Shown: positions 1 through 8,690, counted from the stretch's first letter. The stretch: DNA of 64,000 nt from Chloroflexota bacterium (GCA_016191345.1 JACPOU010000004.1:38932-102931); one strand, 5' to 3'. Notes: generated by a model not told the origin, from the letters alone. Numbers and translations: made by a program.

Positions 1-121
1 CGGTCGGCGGGGCCGGCTTCGCGGCGTCCGTCCCCGTGGCAGCGTTCGCCGCGGCCCCGGCGCCCGCACCGCCGCCCGGATCGGCGGCCGTGCCGGCCGC
101 CTTCGCGTCCTTGTCAGCCAC
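1..121 (-). CDS. Partial protein, Ala/Gly-rich N-terminus, last gene of pnt operon (cut by window edge)
   Basis: A GTG start at 121 opens a frame that runs off the left edge of the window. The 40 visible residues begin VADKDAKAAG and are almost entirely Ala, Gly, Pro and Asp, so they look like a low-complexity leader rather than a folded domain. The start lies five bases after the pntB stop on the same strand, which suggests co-transcription with the transhydrogenase genes. Nothing visible identifies a function. Confidence 0.45.
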   Translation of the reverse strand, partial: MADKDAKAAGTAADPGGGAGAGAAANAATGTDAAKPAPPT

Positions 122-126
122 GACCC

Positions 127-1551
127 TTAGAGCGCCTTGACCGCGTTCACCAGGTCGGACAGCCCGGCCTTCGCGTCGGCGAACAGCATTCCGGTCTTCG
201 GGTTGACGTACAGCTCGTTGTCGATCCCGGCGTAGCCGCGGCCCATGGACCGCTTGATGACGATGATGGACTTCGCGTGGTCCACGTCGAGGATCGGCAT
301 GCCTGACACCGGCGAGCCGGGATGGCGCGCCGCCGGGTTCGTGACGTCGTTCGCGCCGACGACGAGGGCGACGTCCGCCCGGTCGAACTCGGGGTTGATC
401 TCCTCCATCTCCTTGAGCTGCGGGTACGGGACGTTCGCCTCGGCGAGGAGGACGTTCATGTGCCCGGGCATCCGGCCGGCGACGGGATGGATCGCGTACT
501 TGACGTCCACGCCGCGCGACTCCAGGAGCTCCGCAAGCTCGCGGACCTGGTGCTGCGCCTGGGCGACCGCGAGGCCGTAGCCCGGCACGACGATCACGGA
601 CTGCGCGTAGGCGAGCTGGATCGCGGCGTCGTCGACGCCCAGCTCGCGCACGGAGCCCCCGGCGCCGCCACCGGTCGCCCCGCTCGTGCCCTCGCCTCCC
701 CCGAACCCGCCGAGCATGATGTTCATGACCGAGCGGTTCATCGCGTCCGCCATGAGCTTCGTGAGGATCGCGCCCGAGGCCCCGACGAGCGCGCCGGCGA
801 TGATCAGGACGGTGTTCCCGAGCACGAACCCGGCCATCGCCACGGCCGTGCCGGTGAAGGAGTTCAGGAGGCTGATGACGACCGGCATGTCCGCGCCGCC
901 GATCGGCAGCGTCATCGTCACGCCGAACACGAGCGCGGCGGCGAGGATGAGGAACATGACGGGGACCGAGACGTTGCCGAGCCACAGGTAGACCGAGCCG
1001 GCGAGGACGATGAGCGCCACGGCCGCGGTGACGAGCTGGCCGCCGGGGATCTTCACCGGCCGCGAGGGCGTGATCTTCAGGCCCATGAGCTTGCCCGACG
1101 CGATGAGCGAGCCGGTGAACGTGATCGAGCCGATGACGATGTCGAGGACGGTCGGGACGGAGATCTCGAGGGGAATCGCTGCCGATGCCGAGCCGAGCGC
1201 CCCGAGCCGCAGGTAGTCGTCGATCGCGATGAGGGCAGCGGCGCCGCCGCCGACCGCGTTGAACAGCGACACCAGCTGCGGCATCGCGGTCATCTTCACG
1301 CCGCGGGCCATGTACAGGCCCAGCCCGCCGCCGATGGCGATGCCGGCGACGATGATGATCCAGCCGGTCGCGCTGAGGCCGTCCACGGCGAGCAGCACGA
1401 GGGTCGCCAGGATCGCAAGGGCCATGCCGCCGGCCGAGACGAGGTTCCCGTTGCGGGCCGTGGCGGGGGAGTTCATCCGCATGAGGCCGAGGACGAACCC
1501 GGCTGCGCCGATCAGCCAGATGATCCGGACGAGGGCTTCGAGGGTGTCCAT
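127..1551 (-). CDS. pntB: NAD(P) transhydrogenase subunit beta
   Basis: Membrane proton channel (dII) plus NADP(H)-binding domain dIII of the proton-translocating transhydrogenase, which couples hydride transfer from NADH to NADP+ to proton entry. The 474 residues match the usual PntB length. Residues 1-270 are a run of hydrophobic helices. The C-terminal third carries the Rossmann-type NADP site (VVPGYGLAVAQAQ, VGANDVTNPAAR, KRSMGRGYAG). A short Gly/Thr-rich linker (GGGEGTSGATGGG) separates dII from dIII. It starts three bases after the pntA2 stop and is therefore the third gene of a pntA1-pntA2-pntB operon. Confidence 0.96.
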   Translation of the reverse strand: MDTLEALVRIIWLIGAAGFVLGLMRMNSPATARNGNLVSAGGMALAILATLVLLAVDGLSATGWIIIVAGIAIGGGLGLYMARGVKMTAMPQLVSLFNAVGGGAAALIAIDDYLRLGALGSASAAIPLEISVPTVLDIVIGSITFTGSLIASGKLMGLKITPSRPVKIPGGQLVTAAVALIVLAGSVYLWLGNVSVPVMFLILAAALVFGVTMTLPIGGADMPVVISLLNSFTGTAVAMAGFVLGNTVLIIAGALVGASGAILTKLMADAMNRSVMNIMLGGFGGGEGTSGATGGGAGGSVRELGVDDAAIQLAYAQSVIVVPGYGLAVAQAQHQVRELAELLESRGVDVKYAIHPVAGRMPGHMNVLLAEANVPYPQLKEMEEINPEFDRADVALVVGANDVTNPAARHPGSPVSGMPILDVDHAKSIIVIKRSMGRGYAGIDNELYVNPKTGMLFADAKAGLSDLVNAVKAL

Positions 1552-1554
1552 CGG

Positions 1555-1875
1555 TCAGGCCGCCTTCTCGGCGTCCGCGACGGGCGCGGCGACCGGCTTC
1601 TTCCGGAACATCTGGAGCATCCGGTCGGTGACGACGTAGCCGCCGACGACGTTCATCGTCGAAAAGGCCACGGCGATGAGGCTCAGGACCTGGCTCAGGA
1701 CGTCCGTCGCGGATGCGGCGATGAACATCGAGCCCACGAGGACGATGCCGTGGATCGAGTTCGCGCCGGACATCAGCGGGGTGTGGAGGGTCGCGGGGAC
1801 CTTGGAGATCACCGCGAAGCCGCAGAGGATCGCCAGGACGAAGACCGTCAGGGCGGCAAGGAGCTCGGGGTTCAC
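1555..1875 (-). CDS. pntAB: NAD(P) transhydrogenase alpha subunit, membrane part
   Basis: A 106-residue protein of four hydrophobic helices corresponding to the C-terminal membrane region of E. coli PntA, encoded separately here as in Rhodospirillum and many actinobacteria. It contains the family motif region LMSGANSIHGIVLVG. The GTG start at 1875 overlaps the pntAA stop by four bases (GTGA), so the two halves of the alpha subunit are translationally coupled. The Ala-rich tail (PVAAPVADAEKAA) is unremarkable. Confidence 0.95.
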   Translation of the reverse strand: MNPELLAALTVFVLAILCGFAVISKVPATLHTPLMSGANSIHGIVLVGSMFIAASATDVLSQVLSLIAVAFSTMNVVGGYVVTDRMLQMFRKKPVAAPVADAEKAA

Positions 1876-3038
1876 GCGGCACCTCCGGACGCCCCGGCGG
1901 ATGCCGGTGCCAGCAGCTTCCTCACGGCCTCGGAGCGGATCTCGCCGCCGTGGGTGATCGTGACCGGGCCGGCGATCTCGTCGGCCGGGTCGAGATTCAG
2001 CGCGCCGTCCTTCACGAGCTGGAGCAGGAGCGCGGACAGGTTCCGGGCGTAGAACGCGGACGAGCCGACGGGCATCGTGGCCGGCAGGTTGTCCGGCGAG
2101 ATGATCGTGACGAGGGTGTCCGTGACGACCGTCTCGCCGGCCCGGGACAGCTCGCAGTTGCCGCCGAGCGCCGACGCGGCCATATCCACGATCACGGAGC
2201 CGGGCTTCATGAGCCCGACCGCGGCGGCCGTGACCAGGACCGGGGGCTTGCGGCCCGGGACCTGGGCGGTCGTGATCACGACGTCCATGCCGCCGATGAC
2301 CTCGTTGAGCTCCGCCTGCTGCGCCTCGCGCTCCTCCGCGGTCAGCTCGCGGGCGTAGCCGCCGGCACCGGTCGCGTCGATCTTCGTCTTGAGGGTCACG
2401 AACCGCGCGCCGAGGGATTCGGCCTGCTCGCGGGTCTCGGGCCGCACGTCGTACGCGGAGACGACGGCGCCGAGGCGCCGGGCCGTGCCGATGGCCTGGA
2501 GCCCGGCGACGCCGATGCCCAGGATCAGGACGTTGGCCGGCTTGGCCGTGCCCGCCGCGGTCGTCAGGAGCGGGAAGTAGCGCCCGAAGGCGTTCGCGGC
2601 GATGAGGATCGCCTTGTAGCCGCCGACATTCGCCTGGGAGGAGAGGGCGTCCATCGTCTGGGCCCGCGACAGGGTCCGCGGGATCGCGTCGAGGCTGATC
2701 GCCGACACTCCCGCGCCCGCGAGGGCCTCCATGAGCTTTGGATCGAGGAGGGGCTGGAGGAGGCCGATGACGGCCTGCCCGCTCCGGAGCCGCACGACCT
2801 CGGCCGCATTCGGTTTCTGGACCCTGACGATCACGTCGGCCTGGCGATAGAGCTCGTCGGCGGAGACGATCGTCGCGCCGGCATCGGCGAAGGCCGAGTC
2901 CGGGATGAGGGCCCCGAGGCCGGCGCCGGCCTCGACGAGGACCTCCAGCCCGGCCGCCGTCAGCTTGCCGAGCGCCTCGGGTACCAGGGCCACGCGCCGC
3001 TCACCGGGCGCGCTCTCCCTGGCGACTCCGATCTTCAT
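1872..3038 (-). CDS. pntAA: NAD(P) transhydrogenase alpha subunit, NAD-binding part
   Basis: Soluble NAD(H)-binding domain dI of transhydrogenase. The ORF track opens at 3845, but homology begins at MKIGVARE. The ATG at 3038 is preceded by AGGTGG, giving 388 residues, the normal length. Visible signatures are the RAQTMDALSSQANVGGYKA loop, the Rossmann fold GIGVAGLQAIGTARRLGA followed by SAYDVRP, and the TTAQVPGRKPPVLV segment near the mobile loop. It is the first gene of the pnt operon. A 200-bp GC-rich gap upstream probably carries the promoter. Confidence 0.95.
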   Translation of the reverse strand: MKIGVARESAPGERRVALVPEALGKLTAAGLEVLVEAGAGLGALIPDSAFADAGATIVSADELYRQADVIVRVQKPNAAEVVRLRSGQAVIGLLQPLLDPKLMEALAGAGVSAISLDAIPRTLSRAQTMDALSSQANVGGYKAILIAANAFGRYFPLLTTAAGTAKPANVLILGIGVAGLQAIGTARRLGAVVSAYDVRPETREQAESLGARFVTLKTKIDATGAGGYARELTAEEREAQQAELNEVIGGMDVVITTAQVPGRKPPVLVTAAAVGLMKPGSVIVDMAASALGGNCELSRAGETVVTDTLVTIISPDNLPATMPVGSSAFYARNLSALLLQLVKDGALNLDPADEIAGPVTITHGGEIRSEAVRKLLAPASAGASGGAA

Positions 3039-3244
3039 GGACACCACCTGCTGGTTTGGGCACGCGGGGTTCGAAATGGGGGCCGCCGGATCGTCGCGGT
3101 GCAGGCCCCTTGCCGCACCGCACGACCTCGATCGGGGCCGCGTGAAGGATACCCGCCCCGCTCGGGAGATGCCGCGCCCGGGCCCCGCCCCAGCCCGGCC
3201 CGGCCCGCGCCCCAGCCCGACCCGGGACCCGCCCGGCCCCGGGC

Positions 3245-3928
3245 TCAGCCGGTGAACACGGGCTCGGGCAGCTTGAGCTCCAGGACGTCGGGCGCCGCGG
3301 CCCGGAAGGCCAGCAACGCCTCGAGGAAGGCGGCCCCCGCGGCGGGCTCGAGGGCCCGGGCCAGGCGCAGGTAGAACGGCTGCTCGTCGCCGATCCGGAG
3401 CGTCGGCACGCCGAAGACCGCGTAGTCGCGCCGGGCCGCGGTCCAGTCGTCGGCGATCCGCTGCCGCGCGGGGAGGAGGGCCGCTTCGTCCGCGAGCGCC
3501 TCGCGGATGCGCCCGCGTGCCGCGCCGGCGGCCTCGGCCGCGCCCTCGAGGACGGCCGGATCGGTGATGTCGCCACGCGTCTCGAACCGGACCGCGTAGA
3601 CGGCGCGCCGGAACCGCCGCGCGACGTCCGCCGGCTCCGTTCGATCGATGACGTCCGTTGCCAGGAAGGCCGCAAGTGGCCGGCGGTCCTGGCGCCCCTG
3701 GTGGTGCACGTAGTCCAGGGGCTGGGTCCAGAGCTGCCACCCGGTCGCGCTGGGATCGCGGTTCACCTGCTCCAGCGCGAACAGCCGATGCCGGACGCGG
3801 ACCGCGTCCGCCGGCAGGTCGTCCAGCCATGCCACGGCCCGCCACGAATAGGGGCAGTGGTAGTCCATGAACAGCTCGACCTCGAGCGGACCCGGGCCGC
3901 CGGGCTGCTGCGCGCGGGCACCCGTCAC
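3245..3928 (-). CDS. DsbA-family (FrnE-like) thioredoxin-fold oxidoreductase
   Basis: A thioredoxin-fold protein of the DsbA/2-hydroxychromene-2-carboxylate isomerase superfamily. The N-terminal strand LEVELFMDYHCPYSW carries the active-site position as CPYS, with the second Cys replaced by Ser. This argues against classical dithiol oxidase activity and for a reductase or transferase-like role. The C-terminal FGVPTLRIGDEQPF holds the conserved cis-Pro. The GTG at 3928 overlaps the stop of the upstream CPBP gene by four bases, which sets the start; the track start at 3997 lies inside that gene. The specific substrate is unknown. Confidence 0.8.
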   Translation of the reverse strand: MTGARAQQPGGPGPLEVELFMDYHCPYSWRAVAWLDDLPADAVRVRHRLFALEQVNRDPSATGWQLWTQPLDYVHHQGRQDRRPLAAFLATDVIDRTEPADVARRFRRAVYAVRFETRGDITDPAVLEGAAEAAGAARGRIREALADEAALLPARQRIADDWTAARRDYAVFGVPTLRIGDEQPFYLRLARALEPAAGAAFLEALLAFRAAAPDVLELKLPEPVFTG

Positions 3929-4647
3929 GCCGGCTTCGCCCCGCTGGCGACGGCGACGATCAGGGTCAGGATGTAGACGTGGCCGAGCGCGCTCCACCAG
4001 ATCGAGCGCGTTCGCCAGTCGAGCCAGCCGAAGACCGCGCCCCCGAGGATCGTCGAGAAGAGCTCCACCTCCGGCTTGCCGAGATGGGCGAAGACGAACG
4101 GCAGCTGGGCCACCACGACCCCCAGCGGCCCGATCCGGCGGAGCAGCGTGAACATCACGAAGCCGCGCATGAGGAACTCGGCCGGGACGAGGTCCAGGAG
4201 GTGGGTCAGGAGGAGGTCGCCGACCGGGGCCCCGGAGATCCCGTAATAGCCGCTGAACTGGGGGTTCGAGCCGACCGCCACGACGATGGGCGTCATCAAC
4301 GCGCTGCCGGCCGTCGCGAGCCCGATGCCCCAGCGCCAGTCCCCGAGCCCCAGGCCGTAGTTCGTGAGGCGATCCCGGAAGGCGAGGACGACGACGAGCG
4401 CCGGCACGAGCCCGAACAGGATCACCCGCTCGAGGGCCTGGTAGCGGAGTGCTGCCGCCGCCCGGCCGATCGCCTGGATCTCCGGCGGGATCGCGGTCCG
4501 CGAGAAGTCGAAGAGGAGCACGAGGGTCACAACCGCGAGGGCCGTGGTGGCCCGGAGTGGCAGGTCCAGGCCCAGGACCCGGACCGTCCGGGCGTCGGCA
4601 GCGTCCGGCTCGTAGGCGGGTCCGGCCGTGAAGCGGGCGAGCGCCAC
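3925..4647 (-). CDS. CPBP family intramembrane metalloprotease (CAAX protease-like)
   Basis: A polytopic membrane protein of 240 residues. The CPBP/Abi signature is in the C-terminal half: PAEFLMRGF corresponds to the EExxxR motif with Ala at the first Glu, followed by PFVFAHLGKPE (FxxxH motif) and a final His in SALGHVYIL. These residues form the predicted intramembrane zinc site. It lies between a membrane protein (7-nt gap upstream) and the DsbA-like gene (4-nt overlap), so the three are probably one operon. Members process prenylated or other membrane proteins; the target here is unknown. Confidence 0.82.
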   Translation of the reverse strand: MALARFTAGPAYEPDAADARTVRVLGLDLPLRATTALAVVTLVLLFDFSRTAIPPEIQAIGRAAAALRYQALERVILFGLVPALVVVLAFRDRLTNYGLGLGDWRWGIGLATAGSALMTPIVVAVGSNPQFSGYYGISGAPVGDLLLTHLLDLVPAEFLMRGFVMFTLLRRIGPLGVVVAQLPFVFAHLGKPEVELFSTILGGAVFGWLDWRTRSIWWSALGHVYILTLIVAVASGAKPA

Positions 4648-4654
4648 GTCCGGG

Positions 4655-5383
4655 TCAGGCCCGAAGCGAGCGGCCGAGGGAGGCGCCGACCGTCCCGCCG
4701 ATCCACGCCCCGACGAACGCGAGGGCGAACGCCAGGATGATGAGGACGCTCGTCGTGACCCCGGCGATGGCCCCCGCCGTGAGCAGGTTCGCGATCGTGG
4801 CCCCGCCGATGAAGCCGCCGATCATGCCCGCGATCGCCCCGATCGTGCCGCCGACCGCCGAGCTCGTGATGCCCGGGTTGTACGACGCGCGGTCGCGCGT
4901 CCGCCAGACGTGGATCGCGCCGGCGGTCGTGAGGATCAGCGAGCCGGCCACGGTGACCCAGAACGCCGGGAGGATGCTCCCGTGGCCGCCGGCCGGGATG
5001 AGCGTCGCCAGGTAGGCCTCGGATTCCGTCTGCGCGATCCGCATGACCAGGAGGTTCGCCGCGCCGAGCGCGAGCGGACCCGCCACCAGCACGCCGAGCC
5101 GGCTTCGCCAGGCGCGGTCGCTCCAGACCAGGAGGAGCGCGACCGTGCCCATCTCCAGCACGAGCCCGGCATCACCGGAGTTCTCGAAGCCGCTGATCTC
5201 GAATGTGCCTTTCCCGGGCAGGGTGGCCCGGATCCACGGCAGCAGGGCCCCGACGGCGAGGAGGACGTACCCGCCGACACCCGCCGCGCGAACCGGCTCG
5301 CGGAGCGCGTCCGGGATGCGGTCGCGCCACGAGGCGGAAGCCCGCGGTGCGGGATCGGGGAAGCGGAGGGAGCGGTGATCCAC
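4655..5383 (-). CDS. Conserved polytopic membrane protein, function unknown
   Basis: A 242-residue protein with about six hydrophobic segments and no recognised catalytic motif. The C-terminal half contains a glycine-rich run of small-residue helices (SAVGGTIGAIAGMIGGFIGG). The start is a GTG with no Shine-Dalgarno but with TAGCGT six bases upstream, the leaderless pattern seen across this window. It is the first gene of a three-gene minus-strand operon with the CPBP protease and the DsbA-like protein. Confidence 0.7.
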   Translation of the reverse strand: MDHRSLRFPDPAPRASASWRDRIPDALREPVRAAGVGGYVLLAVGALLPWIRATLPGKGTFEISGFENSGDAGLVLEMGTVALLLVWSDRAWRSRLGVLVAGPLALGAANLLVMRIAQTESEAYLATLIPAGGHGSILPAFWVTVAGSLILTTAGAIHVWRTRDRASYNPGITSSAVGGTIGAIAGMIGGFIGGATIANLLTAGAIAGVTTSVLIILAFALAFVGAWIGGTVGASLGRSLRA

Positions 5384-5389
5384 GGCGGC

Positions 5390-5395
5390 ACGCTA
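5390..5395 (-). promoter_or_regulatory. Candidate leaderless -10 hexamer TAGCGT
   Basis: On the minus strand TAGCGT lies six bases before the GTG at 5383, and no Shine-Dalgarno sequence is present. It matches the TAnnnT-6/7-start pattern found before many genes here. Confidence 0.5.
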
Positions 5396-5541
5396 CCGCA
5401 TCCGCCGGCCGGGGGTCGTTCCGGCGGCGCCGCGCACCCGTGGTTGCCACGCGGCGGCAATGTCCCTGTACCGGCTCCGGCCCCGGACGTCGGGCGGCTT
5501 CGAGGCGGGGCGGGGGACGATTCCGGCTGGAGGTGCACACG

Positions 5542-5793
5542 ATGCCCGAGCTCACCGAGGCCAGGCGCGATCGCCTGGACGACGACCAGTTCGCCTACAC
5601 CGACAGGTCCGGCGAGCGGAAGCTGCCGATCCACGACGAGTCCCATGTCCGCAACGCGATCGCGCGGTTCAACCAGACGGACTTCGAGGGCGGTGATTCG
5701 AAGGCGACGGTCGCCCGCCGGATCCTCCGGGCCGCGAAGAAGCACGGCATCGAGGTCGGCGAGGACGACGCGGTCCGGAAGGCAGCCGGCTAG
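5542..5793 (+). CDS. Small conserved protein, DUF6582-like
   Basis: An 83-residue charged protein whose core reads QFAYTDRSGERKLPIHDESHVRNAIARFNQ, followed by ARRILRAAKKHGIEV. This resembles the short proteins annotated DUF6582, found alone or fused to phage-prohead-protease-like ORFs. The fold looks helical, with no catalytic motif. The ATG at 5542 is chosen because GGAGGT precedes it at ideal spacing and homology begins there; the ORF track start at 5203 is an upstream extension. Family assignment is from memory of the motif. Confidence 0.75.
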   Translation: MPELTEARRDRLDDDQFAYTDRSGERKLPIHDESHVRNAIARFNQTDFEGGDSKATVARRILRAAKKHGIEVGEDDAVRKAAG

Positions 5794-5840
5794 GTCGTTC
5801 TCGCGGGCGCCGCAGCGGGCTGCCCGCCATTCGATCGCGA

Positions 5841-5899
5841 CTGGCGCGACAGTCCAGTCGGCGAGGATGTCTGCCCTCGGGGCTGGCGCGACAGTCCAC
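5841..5899 (-). repeat. Two copies of a 17-nt dispersed repeat (GGACTGTCGCGCC core)
   Basis: Forward-strand copies CTGGCGCGACAGTCCAG (5841-5857) and CTGGCGCGACAGTCCAC (5883-5899) lie in the 235-bp gap between a plus-strand and a minus-strand gene end. Diverged copies of the same core occur at 52059 and 52101. No gene is seen in the rest of this gap. Confidence 0.6.
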
Positions 5900-6028
5900 G
5901 CGGTGAGCTGCAGTGGTCCTGATCGGTCCGTCTCGCGCTGCCGACTGGCCTGCCAGTCCAGCAGCCGGCGGATCTCGTGTTGCGGACTGGACATGGAGTC
6001 CGGCGGATAGCGAGAGACGTTCCCCCTG

Positions 6029-7492
6029 TCAGGTCCGCGCCGCGCCCCGCTCCCGTTCCAGTGCCGCGAAGCGCGCCGGAATGCCCACCATCCCGCCCGA
6101 CGCCACGAGCCGGACATCGAATCCGGCCGCGTCCATGAGGCTCGCCGCGATCGCGGCGCGGCTGCCGGCCTTGCACGCGACGGTGATCTGCCGGTCGCGC
6201 GGCAGTTCCGCGAGCCGTCCCGGGAGATCGGCCACGAAGATCGTCCGTGCTCCCTCGACGACCCCGTCCGCCGCCCATTCGACCGGCTGCCGGACATCGA
6301 GCAGCTCCGGCATCGACCCCCCGGCCGCCTCCGCGAGCACCGCGTCCATCGAGGTCGTCGGGTAGGCCGAGGTCGGGCGTCCCGCGCCGCGCCAGGCCTC
6401 GAAGCCGCCGCGGAGCACACCCGCCACCCGCCCGTAGCCGATCCGGAGGAGCTGCGTCACGGCCTCGTCCAGCGAGGCCGCACCCGGCTCCGGCAGCACG
6501 AGGAGGAGCGGCGCGTCGAACGGCACGAGCCAGCCGACGTAGGCCGCGAACGTCTCGTCGAGCTCGATGTTCAGTGAACCCCGGACGTGACCGGCGGCGA
6601 ACGCCTCGCGGCGGCGGACGTCGATGACCCGCGCGCCGCGCTCCGCGGCCGTTGCAAACGCGTCGGGATCGAGCGCCGGTGGTGTCGGGAGGCCGCCCAG
6701 GAGCGGCGGGCCGGCGCGGTTGAGCGGAGCCATCTGCGCGTAGTAGGTCGGGAAGCGGCCGAGACCGGCGAGCAGCGCTTCGGCGAACGCGCCGCTGTCG
6801 ACGGCGCGGAGGACCGGGTTCACGAACCGCTCCGCGCCGATCGTCGAGGCACCGCCGGCGGCCGGCGGGCCGGCGCTGCAGAAGCTCCCGGCGCCGTGCG
6901 TGGGCAGGATCCGGACGCCGGGCGGCAGGGCGCCGAGGCGGCGGAGGGTCGACTCCTGGAGCGCCGTCAGCTCGGCGGTCCGCTCCGGGCCGAGGAGGTC
7001 GGTCCGGCCGGCGGTGCCGATCAGCAGCGAGCCGCCGGTGAAGATGGCCTCCGGCGGCGCTTCAACCTGCCCGCCGGGAGCGTCGGGATCGCCGCGCGCC
7101 CCATCGCGATCGCCGCGCCCCCCATCGGCATTTCGGACCGCCCAGGCCAGGTGCTCGGGCGTGTGGCCGGGCGTCGCCATCGCCGTCAGCCGAAGCCCGC
7201 CGACGTCGACGGTCGTGCCCTCGTCAGCCCCGAGGTGCGGAAACGCGTAGCCGCCGCTGGCCGGCGCGACGATCCGGGCCTTCGTCGCGGCCCGGGCCTC
7301 GAGCGCGCCCGAGAGGTAGTCGTTGTGGACATGCGTCTCGAGGACGTGGGTGACCCGCCAGCCGCGCCGCTCCGCGACCTCGAGGAATCGCCACGCGTCA
7401 CGCTGCGGATCGATGAGGGCGGCCTCGCCGTCGCTCGCGATCAGGTAGGACGCGTCGCCGAGGCCCGCGGTCTGGAACAGCTCGATCTCCAT
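6029..7492 (-). CDS. Metallo-beta-lactamase fold hydrolase fused to two rhodanese domains (persulfide dioxygenase-like)
   Basis: Residues about 1-230 are an MBL-fold domain related to ETHE1 persulfide dioxygenases. Residues about 265-480 hold two rhodanese domains, of which only the last has a catalytic Cys loop (ACKAGSR). The first reads VLPEPGAAS at the loop and is probably inactive. The MBL motif is HVHNDYLSG, with Tyr in place of the last His of HxHxDH. The usual GD of the later metal motif is GGSLLIG, so the bridging Asp seems absent, as in a sizeable high-GC subfamily. A likely role is sulfane-sulfur handling. The track start ATG is preceded by GGGCGAGG. Confidence 0.8.
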   Translation of the reverse strand: MEIELFQTAGLGDASYLIASDGEAALIDPQRDAWRFLEVAERRGWRVTHVLETHVHNDYLSGALEARAATKARIVAPASGGYAFPHLGADEGTTVDVGGLRLTAMATPGHTPEHLAWAVRNADGGRGDRDGARGDPDAPGGQVEAPPEAIFTGGSLLIGTAGRTDLLGPERTAELTALQESTLRRLGALPPGVRILPTHGAGSFCSAGPPAAGGASTIGAERFVNPVLRAVDSGAFAEALLAGLGRFPTYYAQMAPLNRAGPPLLGGLPTPPALDPDAFATAAERGARVIDVRRREAFAAGHVRGSLNIELDETFAAYVGWLVPFDAPLLLVLPEPGAASLDEAVTQLLRIGYGRVAGVLRGGFEAWRGAGRPTSAYPTTSMDAVLAEAAGGSMPELLDVRQPVEWAADGVVEGARTIFVADLPGRLAELPRDRQITVACKAGSRAAIAASLMDAAGFDVRLVASGGMVGIPARFAALERERGAART

Positions 7493-7519
7493 GCCTCGCC
7501 CATCGTCGCACGTGTCCGA

Positions 7520-7561
7520 TTCGCGAGGGCTCGAACCATGTTCGCGAGGGCTCGTACCATG
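7520..7561. repeat. Tandem 21-bp repeat in divergent promoter region
   Basis: TTCGCGAGGGCTCGAACCATG at 7520-7540 is repeated with one change at 7541-7561. It sits between the divergent MBL/rhodanese gene and the F420 oxidoreductase gene. A 21-bp period is two helical turns, as expected for an iterated operator. Each unit also ends in an ATG. Confidence 0.55.
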
Positions 7562-7623
7562 GCGACGCGGCGCCCGGACGCGACGAGCCGGCCCGCGCCA
7601 CGCTGAGACGAGGCCCCGACCCC

Positions 7624-8613
7624 ATGGCGAAGATCGGCTACGCGGCGATGCTGGAGCAGTTCCACCCGACGGACCTGCTCGACTGGTGCGCCCAGGCCGA
7701 GGCCGCCGGGTTCGAGGCCGGGTTCATGGTCTCCGAGCACTTCCACCCGTGGACCCCGGCCCAGGGCAATGCCGCCTTCGCGTGGTCGTTCATGGGCGCG
7801 CTCGGGACGCGGACGTCGCTGCCGTTCGGGACCGCGGTGACGTGCCCGGGCTTCCGCTACCACCCGGCGGTCATCGCCCACGCCGCGGCGACGCTGGGGG
7901 CGATGTTCCCGGGCCGCTTCTACCTGGGCCTCGGCGCGGGCGAGGCGCTCAACGAGCACGTGGTGGGCGGGGTCTGGCCCGAGATCGGCGTCCGGAGCGC
8001 GATGCTCTTCGAGTCGATCGAGATCATCAACAAGCTGTTCAGCGGCCAGGTCGTCAAGCACCGCGGCGAGCATTTCACGCTCGAGAGCGCCAAGCTCTAC
8101 ACGCGCCCGGAGCAACCCGTGCCGATCTACGTCGCGACCGCGGGCCCGGTCAACGCGAAGAAGACCGGCAGGTTCGCGGACGGGATCATCACCGTGGGCG
8201 CGGCCGACGAGAAGATCGGGCTGCTCTGGGCGAAGTACGAGGAAGGCGCCCGCGAGGCCGGCAAGGATCCGTCACGGTCGCCGAAGCTCCTCCAGATCCA
8301 CGTCTCGTGGGCGCGCACGGACCAGGCGGCCATGGACCAGGCCGTCGCCGAGTGGCCGAACGGCGGGATGCCGTTCCCGAAGCAGGACATCAGGAACCCC
8401 GAGGACTTCGCGGCCATGGCGAAGCTCGTGGGCCCGGACGACTTCAGGAACCGGGTCCTGATGACCTCCGACCTCGCCGCCCACACCGCCCACATCCAGC
8501 ACTACCTGGACATGGGCTTCGACGAGGTCCACCTCCACAACGTCGGCCGCAACCAGGCGGAGTTCATCGAGGTTTTCGGCCGGGAGGTCCTGCCGGCGCT
8601 CAAGCTGGGGTAG
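7624..8613 (+). CDS. LLM-class F420-dependent oxidoreductase (FGD-like, TIGR03557 type)
   Basis: A 329-residue TIM-barrel flavin/F420 enzyme of the luciferase-like superfamily. Motifs typical of the group related to F420-dependent glucose-6-phosphate dehydrogenase are visible: MVSEHFHPWTPAQG near residue 40, TCPGFRYHPAVIAHAAATL around 75-95, and RFYLGLGAGEALNEHV around 105. Substrate loops differ among members, so the sugar phosphate substrate is not assured. Monocistronic, ATG start, weak purine-rich upstream sequence. It implies that the organism makes coenzyme F420. Confidence 0.85.
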   Translation: MAKIGYAAMLEQFHPTDLLDWCAQAEAAGFEAGFMVSEHFHPWTPAQGNAAFAWSFMGALGTRTSLPFGTAVTCPGFRYHPAVIAHAAATLGAMFPGRFYLGLGAGEALNEHVVGGVWPEIGVRSAMLFESIEIINKLFSGQVVKHRGEHFTLESAKLYTRPEQPVPIYVATAGPVNAKKTGRFADGIITVGAADEKIGLLWAKYEEGAREAGKDPSRSPKLLQIHVSWARTDQAAMDQAVAEWPNGGMPFPKQDIRNPEDFAAMAKLVGPDDFRNRVLMTSDLAAHTAHIQHYLDMGFDEVHLHNVGRNQAEFIEVFGREVLPALKLG

Positions 8614-8624
8614 GAGCGCGGCGG

Positions 8625-8690
8625 GACGCTCTCGGCGCGGGCCCCTCTCGGCGCGGGCCCCTCTCGCCGCGCGCCCCTCTCACCCGGGGC
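8625..8690. repeat. Four-unit 16-bp minisatellite downstream of the F420 oxidoreductase
   Basis: Units of the type GCCCCTCTCGGCGCGG run from 8625 with increasing divergence, starting just after the stop codon at 8613. No terminator-like hairpin with a T-run is obvious. Confidence 0.65.

Noticed and set aside
4628-6010. Long plus-strand ORF of 460 aa and other long Arg/Ala/Pro-rich frames
   Set aside because: Shadow frames of GC-rich genes; compositionally biased, no domain, overlap well-supported genes on the other strand.
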